Assembly (NCBI GenBank): GCA_051294375.1
Contig: CM119266.1
Location: forward strand, 13,877,614 to 13,941,613
Direction: 5' to 3'
Source: Paraspadella gotoi
Taxonomy: Eukaryota > Chaetognatha
DNA: 64,000 nt
In this document: positions 20,093 through 30,459 of the stretch, in pieces
Position numbering within the stretch: position 1 is the stretch's first letter
Layout: every line of letters starts with the position of its first letter
The notes under the pieces: model-generated
Databases searched by the model: none
Seen by the model: only the letters and a program-made list of their open reading frames with translations
What the model was told of the DNA's origin: nothing
Position numbers and translations under genes: made by a program

Positions 20093-22551
20093 ATCCGCCT
20101 CGATAGTCTGCTTCCGGCGTTTTCCCCCGCCCTCCGCCTGCCACCCAACTAAACGACGACGACCGAACGGCGTCAGTTCGGCGTACGACGCCACCTAGCG
20201 ACGACCTCAACCCACGCGTCGTCCATCTTCACGGGCGCCGTTCGCTGTCGACGTCGACTTCTCGGCGCCGGACGACGACGAAGCCGGTTCATCGAAGGCG
20301 CCGTCTTGATTCTTCGGTCCGCGCTGCCTTCGTTTTCCTCCTTTGAAAAATTCTCCTCCCATCTTCCCTCGAGCCTTGAGGCGACGCCGGAATCCAGCTC
20401 GAACGGCTTCATCAAAAACGGCCCTGTCGATCGGCTTGTCGCAACTCTCAACGTCACCGTCGAATTCTTCTCGCTCGTGGCTCCGGACGGGGGGCGCGGC
20501 CAAATCAATCCTCGACTCTTTGTCGACCGGGCCGCCGCTGGCGTCGCCCACGTCCTCGGGCTGGTCCAGCAGCAGCCGATCGGGTGGCGAGCTGAGCGGC
20601 GCTGCCAAACGGTCGCAACGCGGCCGGCCCAATGTCCGACGGATACTTATCGACAGCGGACGCCGACTACGACCGGGCCTTAGCTATCCGACGCCTGGCG
20701 CACAGATTCTCTTCTATGACGGCGATCAATGGCGGCCGCATCCGTCGCTCTCGATCGCCGCCGCACCCCAATTGCGAACGCCGGCGTCCCAATCCTCCTC
20801 AGTCTTTTGGCTTCTGGTTTCAAAAAATATAACTGAAATCAGGCAGCGCCCGCTTCTGGCGTCGCCTCGCCGCGAAAGACGATGCTTTTCCTCGAAAAAC
20901 GCGAAGAAAACTCTGGTTTCTTTTCCAGACGCCGACGGCTGCCCCCCGACAGTGGCGTCGCCCCGTCTCTATTCCAAAGAAAAGGAAGACGACAAAAGCG
21001 ACGCCTTGACGCCGCCGGCTCCCAACGGCGCCACCCCGTTTCCGTATCCCCAAAGAGGACTACGGGCGGACATGCCCTCTCGAGGCAAAAACAGAATCCG
21101 TCGACGAACAACTCTGAAAACGGCGGGCCGGTTGATTGCGCATCGGCCGACATACTATCCCCTCGCCGCCACCTCCGGCGCTTCTGACGCCGTTATACCG
21201 AACCTCAATCCGACGGCCGCCCTCCTTACCCTTTAGACGAGACTGATCGGCGACACCGAGTGAAATGATTCGCAGGAAACTCCCGTCGACTCTGAGAAAG
21301 CCTCCGACTTTCGATCGAAGATAAAACCTACACCGCCGAAGAGACCCGATTCCGGCGAGACGTGTCGGGATGCGAACAACTCCATTTCGGGTGCACATCG
21401 CCCAGCTCTCCGCGGCGCCGCCACTGCGCCACCCCGCGTCTTGCTTCGCCAACGCTTTCGGCGGCGTCAACGATCCACTTTGGATCTCTTTTCCCGCCGT
21501 CGAGCGCGCCGCAGTCTATGGGAATTTAACGCCGGTAAGCGCGGCGTCTTCGGTCGCCTATTCGCCGACTGGCGGCGCCCGCCGAGCCAACCTCTCGTCC
21601 GTCGCCCTCGACCGACACAAACCTGTCAGGCCGCCTACCCTCCGGCCGGCGCTGCAGATCCGTCTTCCGCATTTTCCTAGTTCCATGTCTCCCACAAAAC
21701 CAGGGACGCTGCGGTTTCCCACTTCCCACGGCGCCGTATTCAGACCGGCGCGTTCTTCTCCGGGACCCGGCCCAAGATTCGACATGAGCCGGTACCCTAC
21801 TTATTCCTAACAAGGCCGGAACCGGCTCCATGGGGCATTCGGGTCTTCAACAACAGCAACATCCTGGACAACATTCGGGGCAACCGAATCCCAAGCAGCA
21901 AAGCCCGGACAAAAACACCCGGGCCAACAAATGCCTAGTCAAACAACAGCATCCTGGGATGCCGCACCCTGCTCACAACATCCGGGACATGGTTTCGGCC
22001 GCAGTACTGGACAATACGCGTGGACATCCAAGCTATCCTGGACAATCACCCTGGGCAACAACATCCGGGCACATACCATGGCCAACATCTCTAGGTCAGC
22101 ATCCTGGAGCGGCTTGGTCATCCGCCAGCACGGACAATATCCGGGCGCAATATCCCGGACGAACAGACGGGAACAACAACGCACAACAACAACTTGGGAC
22201 AACATCAACAATCCCCAATGGGTCAACAACATCCTTCGCAGCAACAGCATCCGGGAATGCATGCATCCCTCATGCAACTGAATGCCGATGACCGGACTCT
22301 CACATGGGCGGAGCCGTCTCGGGACAGAGAATTCGTCGGGGTACCCCGGGCATCCTCGACACCTTCATCCCGGGAATGATGCACAAGCAGCACCCGCAGT
22401 CCAGGAAATGGGTCCTCAGCATCCGGGTAATGGGAGGCGCTCGTCGCTGGCGCCCGGATCGACGCCGTTTTCGATAGAATCGGATTCTCCCGACGCCGGG
22501 CAAGGAGAAAAGAAGAAGAACGACGAAAAAAAGAAGAAGAAGAAAGTTCAG
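20093..22551 (+). CDS. Exon C of the Gln/Pro-rich protein, with His-Pro-Gly repeats (frame interrupted)
   Basis: Starts after a strong acceptor and ends at a weak donor, TTCAG|GTCGGT. In the phase set by exon B there is one early stop (20,150). The frame is then open to 20,683, with pieces such as SSNGFIKNGPVDRLVATLNV. Further on it changes frame several times; 20,343-21,236 is another 297-codon open frame. From about 21,850 to 22,420 the DNA is a degenerate repeat coding Gln-His-Pro-Gly (HPGQQ-type units), scattered over all three frames. The end is acidic then Lys-rich: STPFSIESDSPD, then GEKKKNDEKKKKKKVQ. A minus-strand ORF (20,207-20,632, 141 codons, Asp/Glu-rich) also looks protein-like, but the splice signals and the HPGQ repeats favour +. 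Confidence 0.4.
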
Positions 22552-23172
22552 GTCGGTGGAGTAGAAGATTTAAAATAGAACAAGTTAATCCGGTTGTAGT
22601 ATGTATATTTTGATTATTTCGTTAGGCTTTGTTGTTTCTTCAACTTTGTTGCCGTTGGATATGAATATCTTTTTATTCATATATTAATATTAGAAACATG
22701 ACGAGCAACTAATGAGATAAATAGTGAGACTGTGATAACTTAGACTGTTCTTAAAGTGTATCTTAAAATAGCCTTCATGACGAATGAACCTAATAAACAC
22801 TCTAATACATAAATTACATAAATTAACGATTCGAGACAATTTTAATGAAATAGGGTTGAATTTTTGGCATCATTTTTTTCTTCGTTTTATTCTTTCGGAA
22901 TGATGTTTAAAAATTAGCCACATTCTTTTCCTTCGACCAGCGAAAGCTAAATCCAGACACACGAGAGCGAGTGACGATTCGATAATTATCGCGATAAATT
23001 GCCTAAACCGATTGTCATAGTTGATCGGTCACAATATTAAACGAAAAATAAACTTTACTTAATTTTACGGGAATTATCTTTTAATCTGCAATAAATGCAA
23101 ATTAGATAAGTAATCACATCGTCAAATAATTTTTTACAAATAATATTCTTTAATGGTGAAATAAACTTTCAG
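22552..23172 (+). other. Probable intron
   Basis: AT-rich DNA between GC-rich coding-like blocks. The possible acceptors are AACTTTCAG at 23,172 and GTTCCTAG at 23,198. Confidence 0.45.
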
Positions 23173-23198
23173 ATCTATCTTAAATGTCGTGTTCCTAG

Positions 23199-24233
23199 AA
23201 AATGACTTCCGAATCCACCGCGAGACGTCCTCTGAATCCCTTCAACGGTATTTACACTCACGCAACCCGCTCCACCGCAATAACAAATTCTTTTCTGTTC
23301 CGCTCGGCCGCCTCAGCCTCTCCAGCACCATCATACCGCACAACAGCATCCTTATTAAGGAGTTCCAATATCCGCGGTCCAAAGTTTCCATGGCGCCGGG
23401 CCGTAGAATCGGACCTTTGGTGGCGCCGGTGTTCCAGCGGCACCAATGACGGCGCCAGTTAGGATCGCCCAACTCGATCGTGGGCCTGTCCGGATCCATC
23501 CGCTTATCCCCATCAAAACGCCGTGGGGCCGAACGTAGCCGGTCCATCGCCCGCTCCATTTGACCACCGAGGCGTAGGCCGCCGCCGCCGCGTCTCCGAT
23601 CTCCAGCCTGGCACAACCGTATTTCCCTCTCCGGCCGCTAATCGGAGGAATGCCGCGACGCCGATGACCGCGCCTCCACGTCGATGATTGGCCAACAGGT
23701 TCCCATCGGCGGTCTCGGACAGGACGATTGGGCCCTGCATCTGGAGCCGTAACATCGGCGACTGTACCGCTCGCCCCCGTCTCCATTCCTCCTGGGCGCT
23801 CCTCCCGGTTCTCGCGGGTCCGCTCGGTGCCGCCGGCACTTCCCTCGGCGCCGCCGTCCGGACCGGCACGGCGCTTCCGCCTCCCACTTTGCGTTCGGGG
23901 AACGTTTGGCCCCGGGCGTCCTTCCGCTCCGGCGCACAGCCGCGGTCCCGATCGATGACGATCCGACGAAAATTTCGACGCGACGGAAAGAACGACCGGA
24001 AGAAAGAAATACAAAAGAAAAAAGAGGCGGAGCCGAAGGGCGCCGAAGATGCCGAGAACGACGCCGACGCCGCCGACGCAGCTGCCGACGAAAAAACCCA
24101 AAAAAGGAAAAGAAATACAAGAAGAAAAAGAAAGACGAGGAGAAACCACCTTTCCTCTTGGTGAAGGGTGAGGAACAGGACAGGAGTTTCGTGAGCGAAT
24201 GGGGTCGACGGAGAGGAAGTCCTCGAGCCGCTG
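23199..24233 (+). CDS. Exon D of the Gln/Pro-rich protein: Pro-rich then Lys/Asp-rich (frame interrupted)
   Basis: Begins after AG at 23,171 or 23,197. Ends at a consensus donor GCTG|GTGAGT (GT at 24,234). It reads Pro/Ala/Ser/Arg-rich in several frames, for example LAPVSIPPGRSSR near 23,775, and becomes Lys/Glu/Asp/Ala-rich at the end. The end reads EIQKKKEAEPKGAEDAEND, or in a neighbouring frame KKEKKYKKKKKDEEKPP. The longest minus-strand ORF here (23,355-24,149, 264 codons) competes. The shared GC-rich style and splice sites with exons A-C favour +. No domain is recognised. Confidence 0.35.
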
Positions 24234-24881
24234 GTGAGTTAAGATGTGGAGTAAGGTTTATAAGTTAGGGTTTTTTGCTGAGAGATGAGAAAAAATGAAT
24301 TTTGAGTCTCGGTTTGTCCCACCAAAGATTAGGCTGTTTGAATCGGTGATTTGATTGATTTGATTATAAGTGGATTGTGAATGAAAATGCGGTATTTTTG
24401 TGCATAAGACAATCAATGTCGAGAAATGAGTGATGAGGAAATGATTTATATTTTGAGACACTTTACAATAAACGAAATCAAGAGTGATGAAGTCCAACAT
24501 AAAGTCGTGTTCTGATTTAATGGATTGGGGTAGATTGTGAGAAAGGTAAATAACGATTCATTCATTGTTCGCTCTTACGTAATTCTTCTGTTCCCCAAAT
24601 TTAAATTTTATGGTAAGCTGGTCAAAGAGCTTCTTCGATCTATGTGGGAAAGGTAGATAACGCCGTGCGTGATTTTATTATTTAAACTTGCTATTAGAAA
24701 GAGTTCCTAACATCGGTGAAGCAGTTTAGTTATCAACATGTTAAATATTTGTCATTTTTGCAAGAATATCCGCGAATAAATCTGACACTTGTGTTTCGTA
24801 CCCTTCTCCCTTCCCAATTTTTCTTCCCCCATCCCTTCTCTCTCCCCGCCCCCTCTTGCCTCCCCTTCCCCCAATCTCCAG
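24234..24881 (+). other. Probable intron
   Basis: GTGAGT donor, AT-rich body, then a long pyrimidine tract (24,800-24,878) ending CAATCTCCAG at 24,881. Confidence 0.5.
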
Positions 24882-25144
24882 GTAAGAGGGTTTCCTCGAC
24901 CCGACGACGGGCGAGAATGATCAAACCGAGGACATCCCCATCGAATCTTCCGTCCCAAGGCGAAAAAGAAAAAGAGTTAAACACAAGAAGAAGAAGAAAA
25001 AGGAACGCCGAATCAGAGGCCAGTCCTCGGACGGCGCCGAGGCCCAACGAGGCCGCCGCCGTCACCGAAGGACCGACGGCGTCGCCGGCGCCCAAGTCGC
25101 CAAATCGGCCAAGGCGGCCGGGAACCCAAAAAGAAGCTAATCAG
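24882..25144 (+). CDS. Exon E of the Gln/Pro-rich protein: basic, Lys/Arg-rich
   Basis: After a strong acceptor the first frame reads NDQTEDIPIESSVPRRKRKR followed by a Lys run, a likely bipartite nuclear localisation signal. The adjacent frame carries on with ESEASPRTAPRPNEAAAVTE and SPAPKSPNRPRRPG, so a one-base shift in the AAGAAG run is likely. The donor AATCAG|GTCTGC is weak. The Lys-rich, Ser/Pro/Ala-rich composition matches the ends of exons C and D. Confidence 0.4.
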
Positions 25145-25277
25145 GTCTGCGTTTGAGAGAAAAGAAAAAGAGAGAAATGGAGGATGAACTCGATGAGGAT
25201 CTAAGAATATGAAAGATTATACGATAAAGGAATAAAAGAAAAAAAAGAGAGAGGAAAAAAATTGTCTTTGGGTTCAG

Positions 25278-25375
25278 GAATCGTCGTCAAGGGGAAGGGA
25301 GAGGAGGAGGGAGAGGGCGAAGAAATCGCGACAACCGGGAAGAGGAAGAGGATTTTCTCTTTGGGCGGCGCGCGC
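25278..25375 (+). CDS. Possible further exon (F), Arg/Glu-rich
   Basis: Follows an acceptor TTGGGTTCAG (AG at 25,276-25,277). One frame reads ESSSRGRERRRERAKKS. Another (from 25,262) reads GEEIATTGKRKRIFSLGGA. The end is not defined: a CT microsatellite starts at about 25,455. Confidence 0.25.
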
Positions 25376-25683
25376 GAGATAGAGGCTTTATTGCACGTAA
25401 CCGTGACAAACCGTGCCATTGGATATTCTTCTTTTTCCTTTATCTTATTCAATTCTCTCTCTCTTTCTCTCTCCCATCTCTCTCTCAATTCGCTCTCTCT
25501 CTCTCTCAAAAAATCTTCGCTTTTTGGCTCTTGCGTTCCCCCCGCACCTGTTTTTCGTCGCGGCCCCGATTTCCTCGTTGACGCGTGGCGTCGTCGTCGT
25601 CGTCATCCTCTTAAGATTTCGTTCCTCGATGCAAACGAATAATGATGTTCCGGGAGAAAGGAGGGTGAAGTTTGGTGTGCCAG

Positions 25684-25839
25684 GAGATGAAAAAGAGGAC
25701 TGACACTGCAATGAAGCCGAGTGATGTGATGGGAAAAAAGAAAGGTTCGCGAGTGTCTCGAGTGTTAATGAGAAAAGAGGACTCGTTTGTTTTGATGGAA
25801 AGTAAAAAAAGGGGATGGATGACGAAGGAGAAAAAGTAA
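25684..25839 (+). CDS. Possible terminal exon (G) with stop
   Basis: After TTGGTGTGCCAG the frame EMKKRTDTAMKPSDVMGKKK runs 50 codons to TAA at 25,837-25,839. It is Lys/Met/Ser-rich, not microsatellite-derived, and compatible with the C-terminal end of the upstream gene or an independent small ORF. No polyadenylation signal was assigned. Confidence 0.25.
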   Translation, partial: EMKKRTDTAMKPSDVMGKKKGSRVSRVLMRKEDSFVLMESKKRGWMTKEKK

Positions 25840-25990
25840 AAGGTAATTGCAAATAAGGAATAATTATATAATAGGAAGTAACAGGACGGTTTTAAGAGGT
25901 TACAACTTGGCAGAGAGAAATATTCAAAACTACTACGATATGTTAAATTAAATTTGTTATAAACTATCAATTTCGTTGCGTTTTTGAAAG

Positions 25991-26135
25991 TTTAGGAGAA
26001 AAAAACAATTTATTTGGTTTTTAATCACGAATTTGTATTATTGGTAAGAAACATGTTTCGACTCTTGAGTTTTAGAGTCTTCATCAGTTAATGACAATCA
26101 ATATTTGTTACTCTTTTTAACATTAGTTAGAGAGA
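25991..26135 (-). repeat. Left inverted terminal repeat of the Penelope-like element
   Basis: Reverse complement of 28,560-28,711 with about 15-20% differences. Shared pieces include GGAGAAAAAACAATTTATTT, AAACATGT, CTTGAGTTTT and TGACAATCAATATTT. It ends next to a GA microsatellite, and the right copy starts next to a CT microsatellite. Confidence 0.85.
26039..26103 (-). ncRNA. Hammerhead ribozyme-like motif (type I, short stem III), left copy
   Basis: On the minus strand: stem I outer UAUUG, inner UAA, core CUGAUGA, stem II GACUC/GAGUC with a 10-nt loop, core GAAA, self-complementary ACAUGU (stem III, able to pair between two molecules), then UUA and CAAUA closing stem I around an asymmetric internal loop. 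This order matches the type I hammerhead found in Penelope-like terminal repeats. Two extra U around the cleavage position (GUUUC instead of GUC) may impair activity. Confidence 0.65.
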
Positions 26136-26295
26136 GAGAAGAGAGAGAGAGACAGAAAAAGAGGGAGTTTTCCAAAGAAATTGAGGGCAAAGGACAGTGT
26201 CAGATATGAGGACAGTGAGGTAAGATCAGGGGAAGAAGTTGGGTGGAATTGAAATAAGAGAGAGAGAGAGAGAAGAAGAGAGAGAGAGAGACACA
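26130..26295. repeat. Imperfect (GA)n tracts inside the element
   Basis: Two GA-rich tracts (26,130-26,165 and 26,260-26,295) separated by mixed DNA. Confidence 0.8.
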
Positions 26296-26624
26296 GGGTA
26301 AAGAGAAATCTTTAAAACATTTTTTGTAAATGTATAACAATGATAGAGAAATAGAAATAACAAAAACTTAATAGTGTTAAACTAATAGTAAAACAACTTG
26401 TTAAAAATAAATTAAATGAGTTTAAGAAAGTTGAAATTGAAATGGAAAGAATAAGTGAAAGCGGGATAGGTAAGTAAAGAGTTAGTGAAAATTAAGTTGA
26501 GGAAGAAAGAGCTCAAATGAGGATGGGAAAGCTTTGGCTTCTCTTTTCGATCCATCTCATGGGGCAGAGTCAGTTCTCTTCTGTATCGGAAAGCAGACGA
26601 TACATCCTGGCTGTGGCAAAGGGG

Positions 26625-26900
26625 ATCTCCGTTGAGCCCTTACTAACACAACTTGAAACGGCATCGAGCGAGGTATCAAGTGGACGTGTGAAAAAGAGGA
26701 GAATGGTAAAATTCCAATGCTGCGATGTGCTTATAAAGCGCAAAGAGGTGGCCTCATTGGAGTTTTCTGTCTATCGCAAACCAACCGCATACTGAATCAA
26801 ATACATTCCGCCTTTGATTCGGGCACGGCCCCTTGTCACACAAGCTCGCCACAGTCAGAATCCCTTACCAGGAGAGCTCTTCGGGGGGGTGATTCCGTCG
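26625..26900 (+). pseudogene. C-terminal end of Penelope-type reverse transcriptase
   Basis: Across two frames the pieces KWTCEKEENGKIPML (26,684-26,728), DVLIKRKE, LEFSVYRKPTA (about 26,758-26,790) and SLTRRALR (26,858) appear in the order typical of the Penelope reverse transcriptase end. That order is a conserved acidic/Leu stretch, a 'SVYRKPT' motif, then 'FDSGHP...SLTRRA'. The catalytic Asp pair is upstream and absent. At least three frameshifts are needed to join the pieces. Confidence 0.8.
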
Positions 26901-27289
26901 CCCCCGGACTCCAGGACCCGCCGAGCTTGAGCATGTCAAAAGAGCCTTTGGGTCATGGTTTACCCTCTGTGGGCAATTCGATAAGGCCTAGGTTCCCGGC
27001 AAGAACCAAGCTGAAGGGCAGTCGGCCACCAAGGGGCTGCCCAAGTAGCCCGCTAACCGCAGGTTCAACCCTCCGGCCCACCAAGGAGGAAGACGGGGCC
27101 TTGCTGCTGAAGGACAACCCGCGCCCTCCACAGCGCAAATGGGAAGATAAGCAAGAAGCGTCTCAAGAACGTGGGTCATCTTGTCCCTTCCCTACAACAG
27201 GGGATCAATGGAAGCTTGTGCGGTGCTGCAAAGCAGGGGATATCTCCACCTTCAGTGCGACCCGCGGTTCTCTACGTGAGCAACTGTGA

Positions 27290-27670
27290 AACCGAGACCA
27301 AAATCCCCAGAACGAAAAACATCAGGCGCCGTCTATTGGGCGGCCTGTGCAGGCAAGGGAAACCAACCCTGCACAGCAACATACGTGGGCGAGACAGGAA
27401 AATCTCTCTCAGGATCGGTTCAAGCAACATACGAAACCTTACCCGTGACTCACGAGGTCACTACCTGGTCCAGCCTATCTCAGAGCCTCTGTAAAGCCTC
27501 TGCCATCTGTTTAGAGAGACGGACCTGCCTCGTCTGTCCCATGACCAAAATTGTTTTCACCGCACGTAATTAGAGAGGCGTATCTACATCAAGAAAGACC
27601 GGTGGCACGATCGAGCCCTCTGCTGAACGTTGATGGAGGACGCTTCGATCTCCCCTCCAAGCTATGATTC
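27290..27670 (+). pseudogene. GIY-YIG endonuclease domain of the Penelope-like element
   Basis: The frame from 27,286 reads GAVYWAACAGKGNQPC, then TYVGETGKSLSG, the second half of the GIY-YIG motif, with VVY/AVY in place of GIY as is usual in this class. The catalytic Arg helix is degraded. Later, in another frame, EAYLHQERPVARSSPLLNVD gives the expected C-terminal end (Ile/Leu-rich helix, Glu, 'LN.D.G...P'). This nuclease nicks target DNA for element insertion. The copy is frameshifted. Confidence 0.8.
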
Positions 27671-27888
27671 GCTTATCAAGTTGGTAGGTCGGAACGCCCC
27701 ATGTATGCCGCGCCACAACTCGCACGGTGATTCCCCTGCCCCAACTCAACTGCGGTCAGCGGAGACCTCCCAGCAGGCAATGGACGACCGTTACCTCTCC
27801 CCGAGCCTGTAGCAAACCTGGCACATGAACTCGCACTTTCTATCATCTACGACTGGGCCGTCGTCCAAGAACGAACGGGCTACAAGAG

Positions 27889-27907
27889 GAGGGAGTATAT
27901 AAGGCAG
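27889..27907 (+). promoter_or_regulatory. TATA-like sequence in the element's 3' region
   Basis: AGTATATAAGGCAG, a good TATA match in otherwise mixed DNA downstream of the endonuclease. Penelope terminal repeats hold internal promoters, so it may be a promoter remnant. Confidence 0.35.
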
Positions 27908-28559
27908 TCTGTAGTCTCCTGCACTAGAAGCAGTGCAATCGAACAGCATCGCCACCGTGAGCCGCGTCAGGGTGAGAGGAAGGCACAGTCGCAAGGCTCA
28001 CCACGGCGCAGGAAGAAGGATATTCGAGTGGCGTTAGGCATTTTCCCAGGAGGAAGATATCACTACCAGGTCCCGAAATGTCACACCCACAGTCCCATTA
28101 GTCTTCTAGCCCATGACAAAGCACATGACACCGAGGTCTATCGCAACGTCCCACCTTTGGGCGCGCGAACCGGGGGGGAGGGGAGACGCCAGCTCATTTT
28201 TGAGCTCTTTCTATATATCACTTAATTATGTCACTAACGTCTTAACTTACCATATCCCACTTCTCTATTCAATTTCAACTTCTTTAACTTGCATTTATTT
28301 TCTGTTCTCTTAGTTTATAATTAAGTTTTGTTATTCATTTCTCTTCATTGTTATACCTTATGATAAAAGATTTTTTCCTCTTGACCTGTGTCTCTCATCT
28401 TCTCTCGCTCTCTATTATTCAAATTTCAGCCCACTTCTTGCCCTGAGATCTCTAAAAAACCTTCACCGTCTCATATTCTGACCACTGTCCTTTGCGTACA
28501 ATTCTTATGGTTGGAAAACTCGCCTGCTTTTTCCTGATTCCCTCTCTCTCTCTCTTCTC

Positions 28560-28711
28560 TCTCTCTCTAACCTAATGTTAAAGAGTAAAAATATTGATTG
28601 TCATAACTTGATGAAGGACTTCCAAAACTCAAGAGGTGAAACATGTCTTACGAAATAAACAAAATTCGTTGATAAAAAACTAAATAAATTGTTTTTTCTC
28701 CTAAGTTAACG
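28560..28711 (+). repeat. Right inverted terminal repeat of the Penelope-like element
   Basis: Inverted partner of 25,991-26,135. It is truncated or unresolved at the 25-N gap that starts at 28,712. Confidence 0.85.
28592..28657 (+). ncRNA. Hammerhead ribozyme-like motif, right copy
   Basis: On the + strand (sense to the coding part): UAUUG, UAA, C(U)UGAUGA with one extra U in the core, stem II ACUUC/GAGGU, GAAA, ACAUGU, then a GUC cleavage triplet (28,645-28,647) and UUA. Stem II differs in sequence from the left copy yet can still pair, with one G-U pair. The outer stem I is degraded. Confidence 0.55.
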
Positions 28712-28736
28712 NNNNNNNNNNNNNNNNNNNNNNNNN
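28712..28736. other. Assembly gap (25 N)
   Basis: Default-size gap at the right end of the retroelement. Confidence 0.99.
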
Positions 28737-29340
28737 CATTTTGCTCCTTTAAAAAGATGATATCATGAGGCAGTTGAGTCAGTTCGGTTCCTCGTTCGTT
28801 CTCATTCACGAAAACAATGCAATTAGCTTTCGGTTTCTGTTAGCGTTTTCTGATGCGTGCTATGGATGAGTAGAAACAAAAATTTTCACCATCGCTATCA
28901 ACTATTGGAGCATTCAAAGATAATATTTCCTTTAAAATTAACTAATTTATTAAAAGGATCATAAACCGAGAAAAGAACAACGACGCCAAGCTAAACCCAA
29001 CAATGAACCGCAACCTCAAGAACAAAACGACAAAGAACAACACAACTCGACTTCCTTGAGCCTCGGAACGACCGACCGACCGACCAGCCTCCATAAAAGC
29101 GAAATTCGCCGGGTTGTTTGTCTTGATCTCGATTTAAGCCTTCTCCTCCTTCCATCGGGGTAATTCTTCTTTTCCTCACCCTGCCGGACGAAGTTGCAAG
29201 CAACTTTTAGGCCTTACCTTTTCAGAGTGATCGTTTTTATTCTTAACCGCCTAATGTTAATGAACGCTTCGTTATGAACAGTTTTCCGTTTAAAATGGGA
29301 AGCGTTGTCGTCAATTAAAATATCCTAAAAAGAAGAACGT
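28737..29340. other. Intergenic
   Basis: Mixed DNA with (GACC)4 at about 29,070-29,084. The minus-strand ORF 28,991-29,203 has no motif. Nothing else is seen. Confidence 0.5.
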
Positions 29341-29480
29341 AAGAGAGTCTTGATAAAAATCTTGCAGGGTCCTGCCATGATATTTCCTAGTAACAGGGAT
29401 TGAGGTCTTTACCCACCATAGCCTGTCCAAAATCAAAAGCCTAGATAGCCTAATTATTGTATGAAAGTTTAATGTTTACA
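29341..29480 (+). repeat. Dispersed repeat family 1, copy b
   Basis: Same orientation as 15,586-15,755. Shared: GAGAGTCTTGAT, GCAGGGTCCTGC, GCCTGTCC and AATTATTGTATGAA in order. Confidence 0.65.
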
Positions 29481-29650
29481 TTCAACCCGATTTTTCATCT
29501 TCTACTCTTTCCATTTCACTCTCTTTTTATCCTTCACCCCCTCCATCCCCCCACTACACTTCCGTCCTGAGGATTCGCTTCTCACCAACAACTCCGCCAT
29601 GGGTCTTGGGGGGATTTGTCGTAAATATCGATAAAGCGGTTCTCTCTCTC

Positions 29651-29894
29651 NNNNNNNNNNNNNNNNNNNNNNNNNNNNNNNNNNNNNNNNNNNNNNNNNN
29701 NNNNNNNNNNNNNNNNNNNNNNNNNNNNNNNNNNNNNNNNNNNNNNNNNNNNNNNNNNNNNNNNNNNNNNNNNNNNNNNNNNNNNNNNNNNNNNNNNNNN
29801 NNNNNNNNNNNNNNNNNNNNNNNNNNNNNNNNNNNNNNNNNNNNNNNNNNNNNNNNNNNNNNNNNNNNNNNNNNNNNNNNNNNNNNNNNNNNNN
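29651..29894. other. Assembly gap (244 N) in a CT microsatellite
   Basis: CT repeats border both sides (29,641-29,650 and 29,895-29,930), so the missing DNA is probably CT repeat. Confidence 0.97.
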
Positions 29895-29920
29895 TCTCTC
29901 TCTCTCTCTCTCTATCCCTC

Positions 29921-30046
29921 TCTCTCTTATTCGGATAGTTGCTGGCGTGGCTTATTCCTTCCGAGTTGAGGTCGAATGTTCCTTTGTTTGTTTTGATTCG
30001 TTATTTTCGGTCGAATCGATCAGATTCGTTATTTCGGTTAAACCTT
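29921..30046 (+). repeat. Second inverted pair, left member
   Basis: Reverse complement of 31,677-31,840. Shared: GCTGGCGTGGCTTA, CCTTCCGAGTTGAGG, GATCGTTATTTCG-like and TCGATCAGA, all in order. The CT run to its left mirrors the GA run right of the partner. Confidence 0.85.
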
Positions 30047-30057
30047 TTTCCAAGTTT

Positions 30058-30176
30058 CTCACTTCTTTTTTTTTCTTTTTTCTTTTTTTCTTTATTTCTT
30101 TATTTCTTTATTTCTTTATTTCTTTATTTCTTTATTTCTTTATTTCTTTATTTCTTTATTTCTTTATTTCTTTATT

Positions 30177-30208
<32 letters not shown>

Positions 30209-30211
30209 TCC
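30058..30211. repeat. (TTTATTTC)n / (TTTC)n tract
   Basis: Twelve or so TTTATTTC units followed by pure TTTC. Translations are Phe/Leu/Ser repeats. Confidence 0.95.
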
Positions 30212-30434
30212 TTTTACCCGTTTTTAAACGTTCTCACTTTCGTTTTCTTTTACGGCGCTACAGTTCCCCTTTTCCCCTCCCACAACGTGAAACAAATGGA
30301 GTAAAAAAATCCATTTAAGTTCATTAGCGCCGTCGCCCTTGTGGCAGACGTGGTCGATAAGGGGCCAGGGGCTTCGGCCCTAGGAGTCGGCATGTTCTAA
30401 CCAATAACCGTGCAATAAATTCAGCAATTACCCG

Positions 30435-30459
30435 NNNNNNNNNNNNNNNNNNNNNNNNN
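30435..30459. other. Assembly gap (25 N)
   Basis: Default-size gap in unique DNA. Confidence 0.99.

Larger units (their letters stand above)
25991..28711 (+). mobile_element. Penelope-like retroelement, 5'-truncated, with inverted terminal repeats
   Basis: Inverted terminal repeats of about 140-170 bp (25,991-26,135 and 28,560-28,711) enclose, on the + strand, the end of a Penelope-type reverse transcriptase followed by a linker and a GIY-YIG endonuclease. Known: Penelope-like elements combine this reverse transcriptase with a GIY-YIG nuclease and often carry terminal repeats containing hammerhead ribozymes; all three are seen. The reverse-transcriptase catalytic part is missing, and the coding region has several frameshifts, so the copy is dead. 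The right end touches a 25-N gap. Left-flank GA repeats (26,130-26,295) lie inside the element. Confidence 0.85.

Noticed and set aside
23355-24149. 264-codon minus-strand ORF
   Set aside because: Lies opposite a + exon with better splice signals; its Gly/Arg/Pro content mirrors GC-rich coding DNA. Kept only as an alternative.
30340-30400. GGGGCCAGGGGCTTCGGCCCT hairpin region, possible tRNA or snRNA
   Set aside because: A single hairpin only. No cloverleaf or promoter boxes.
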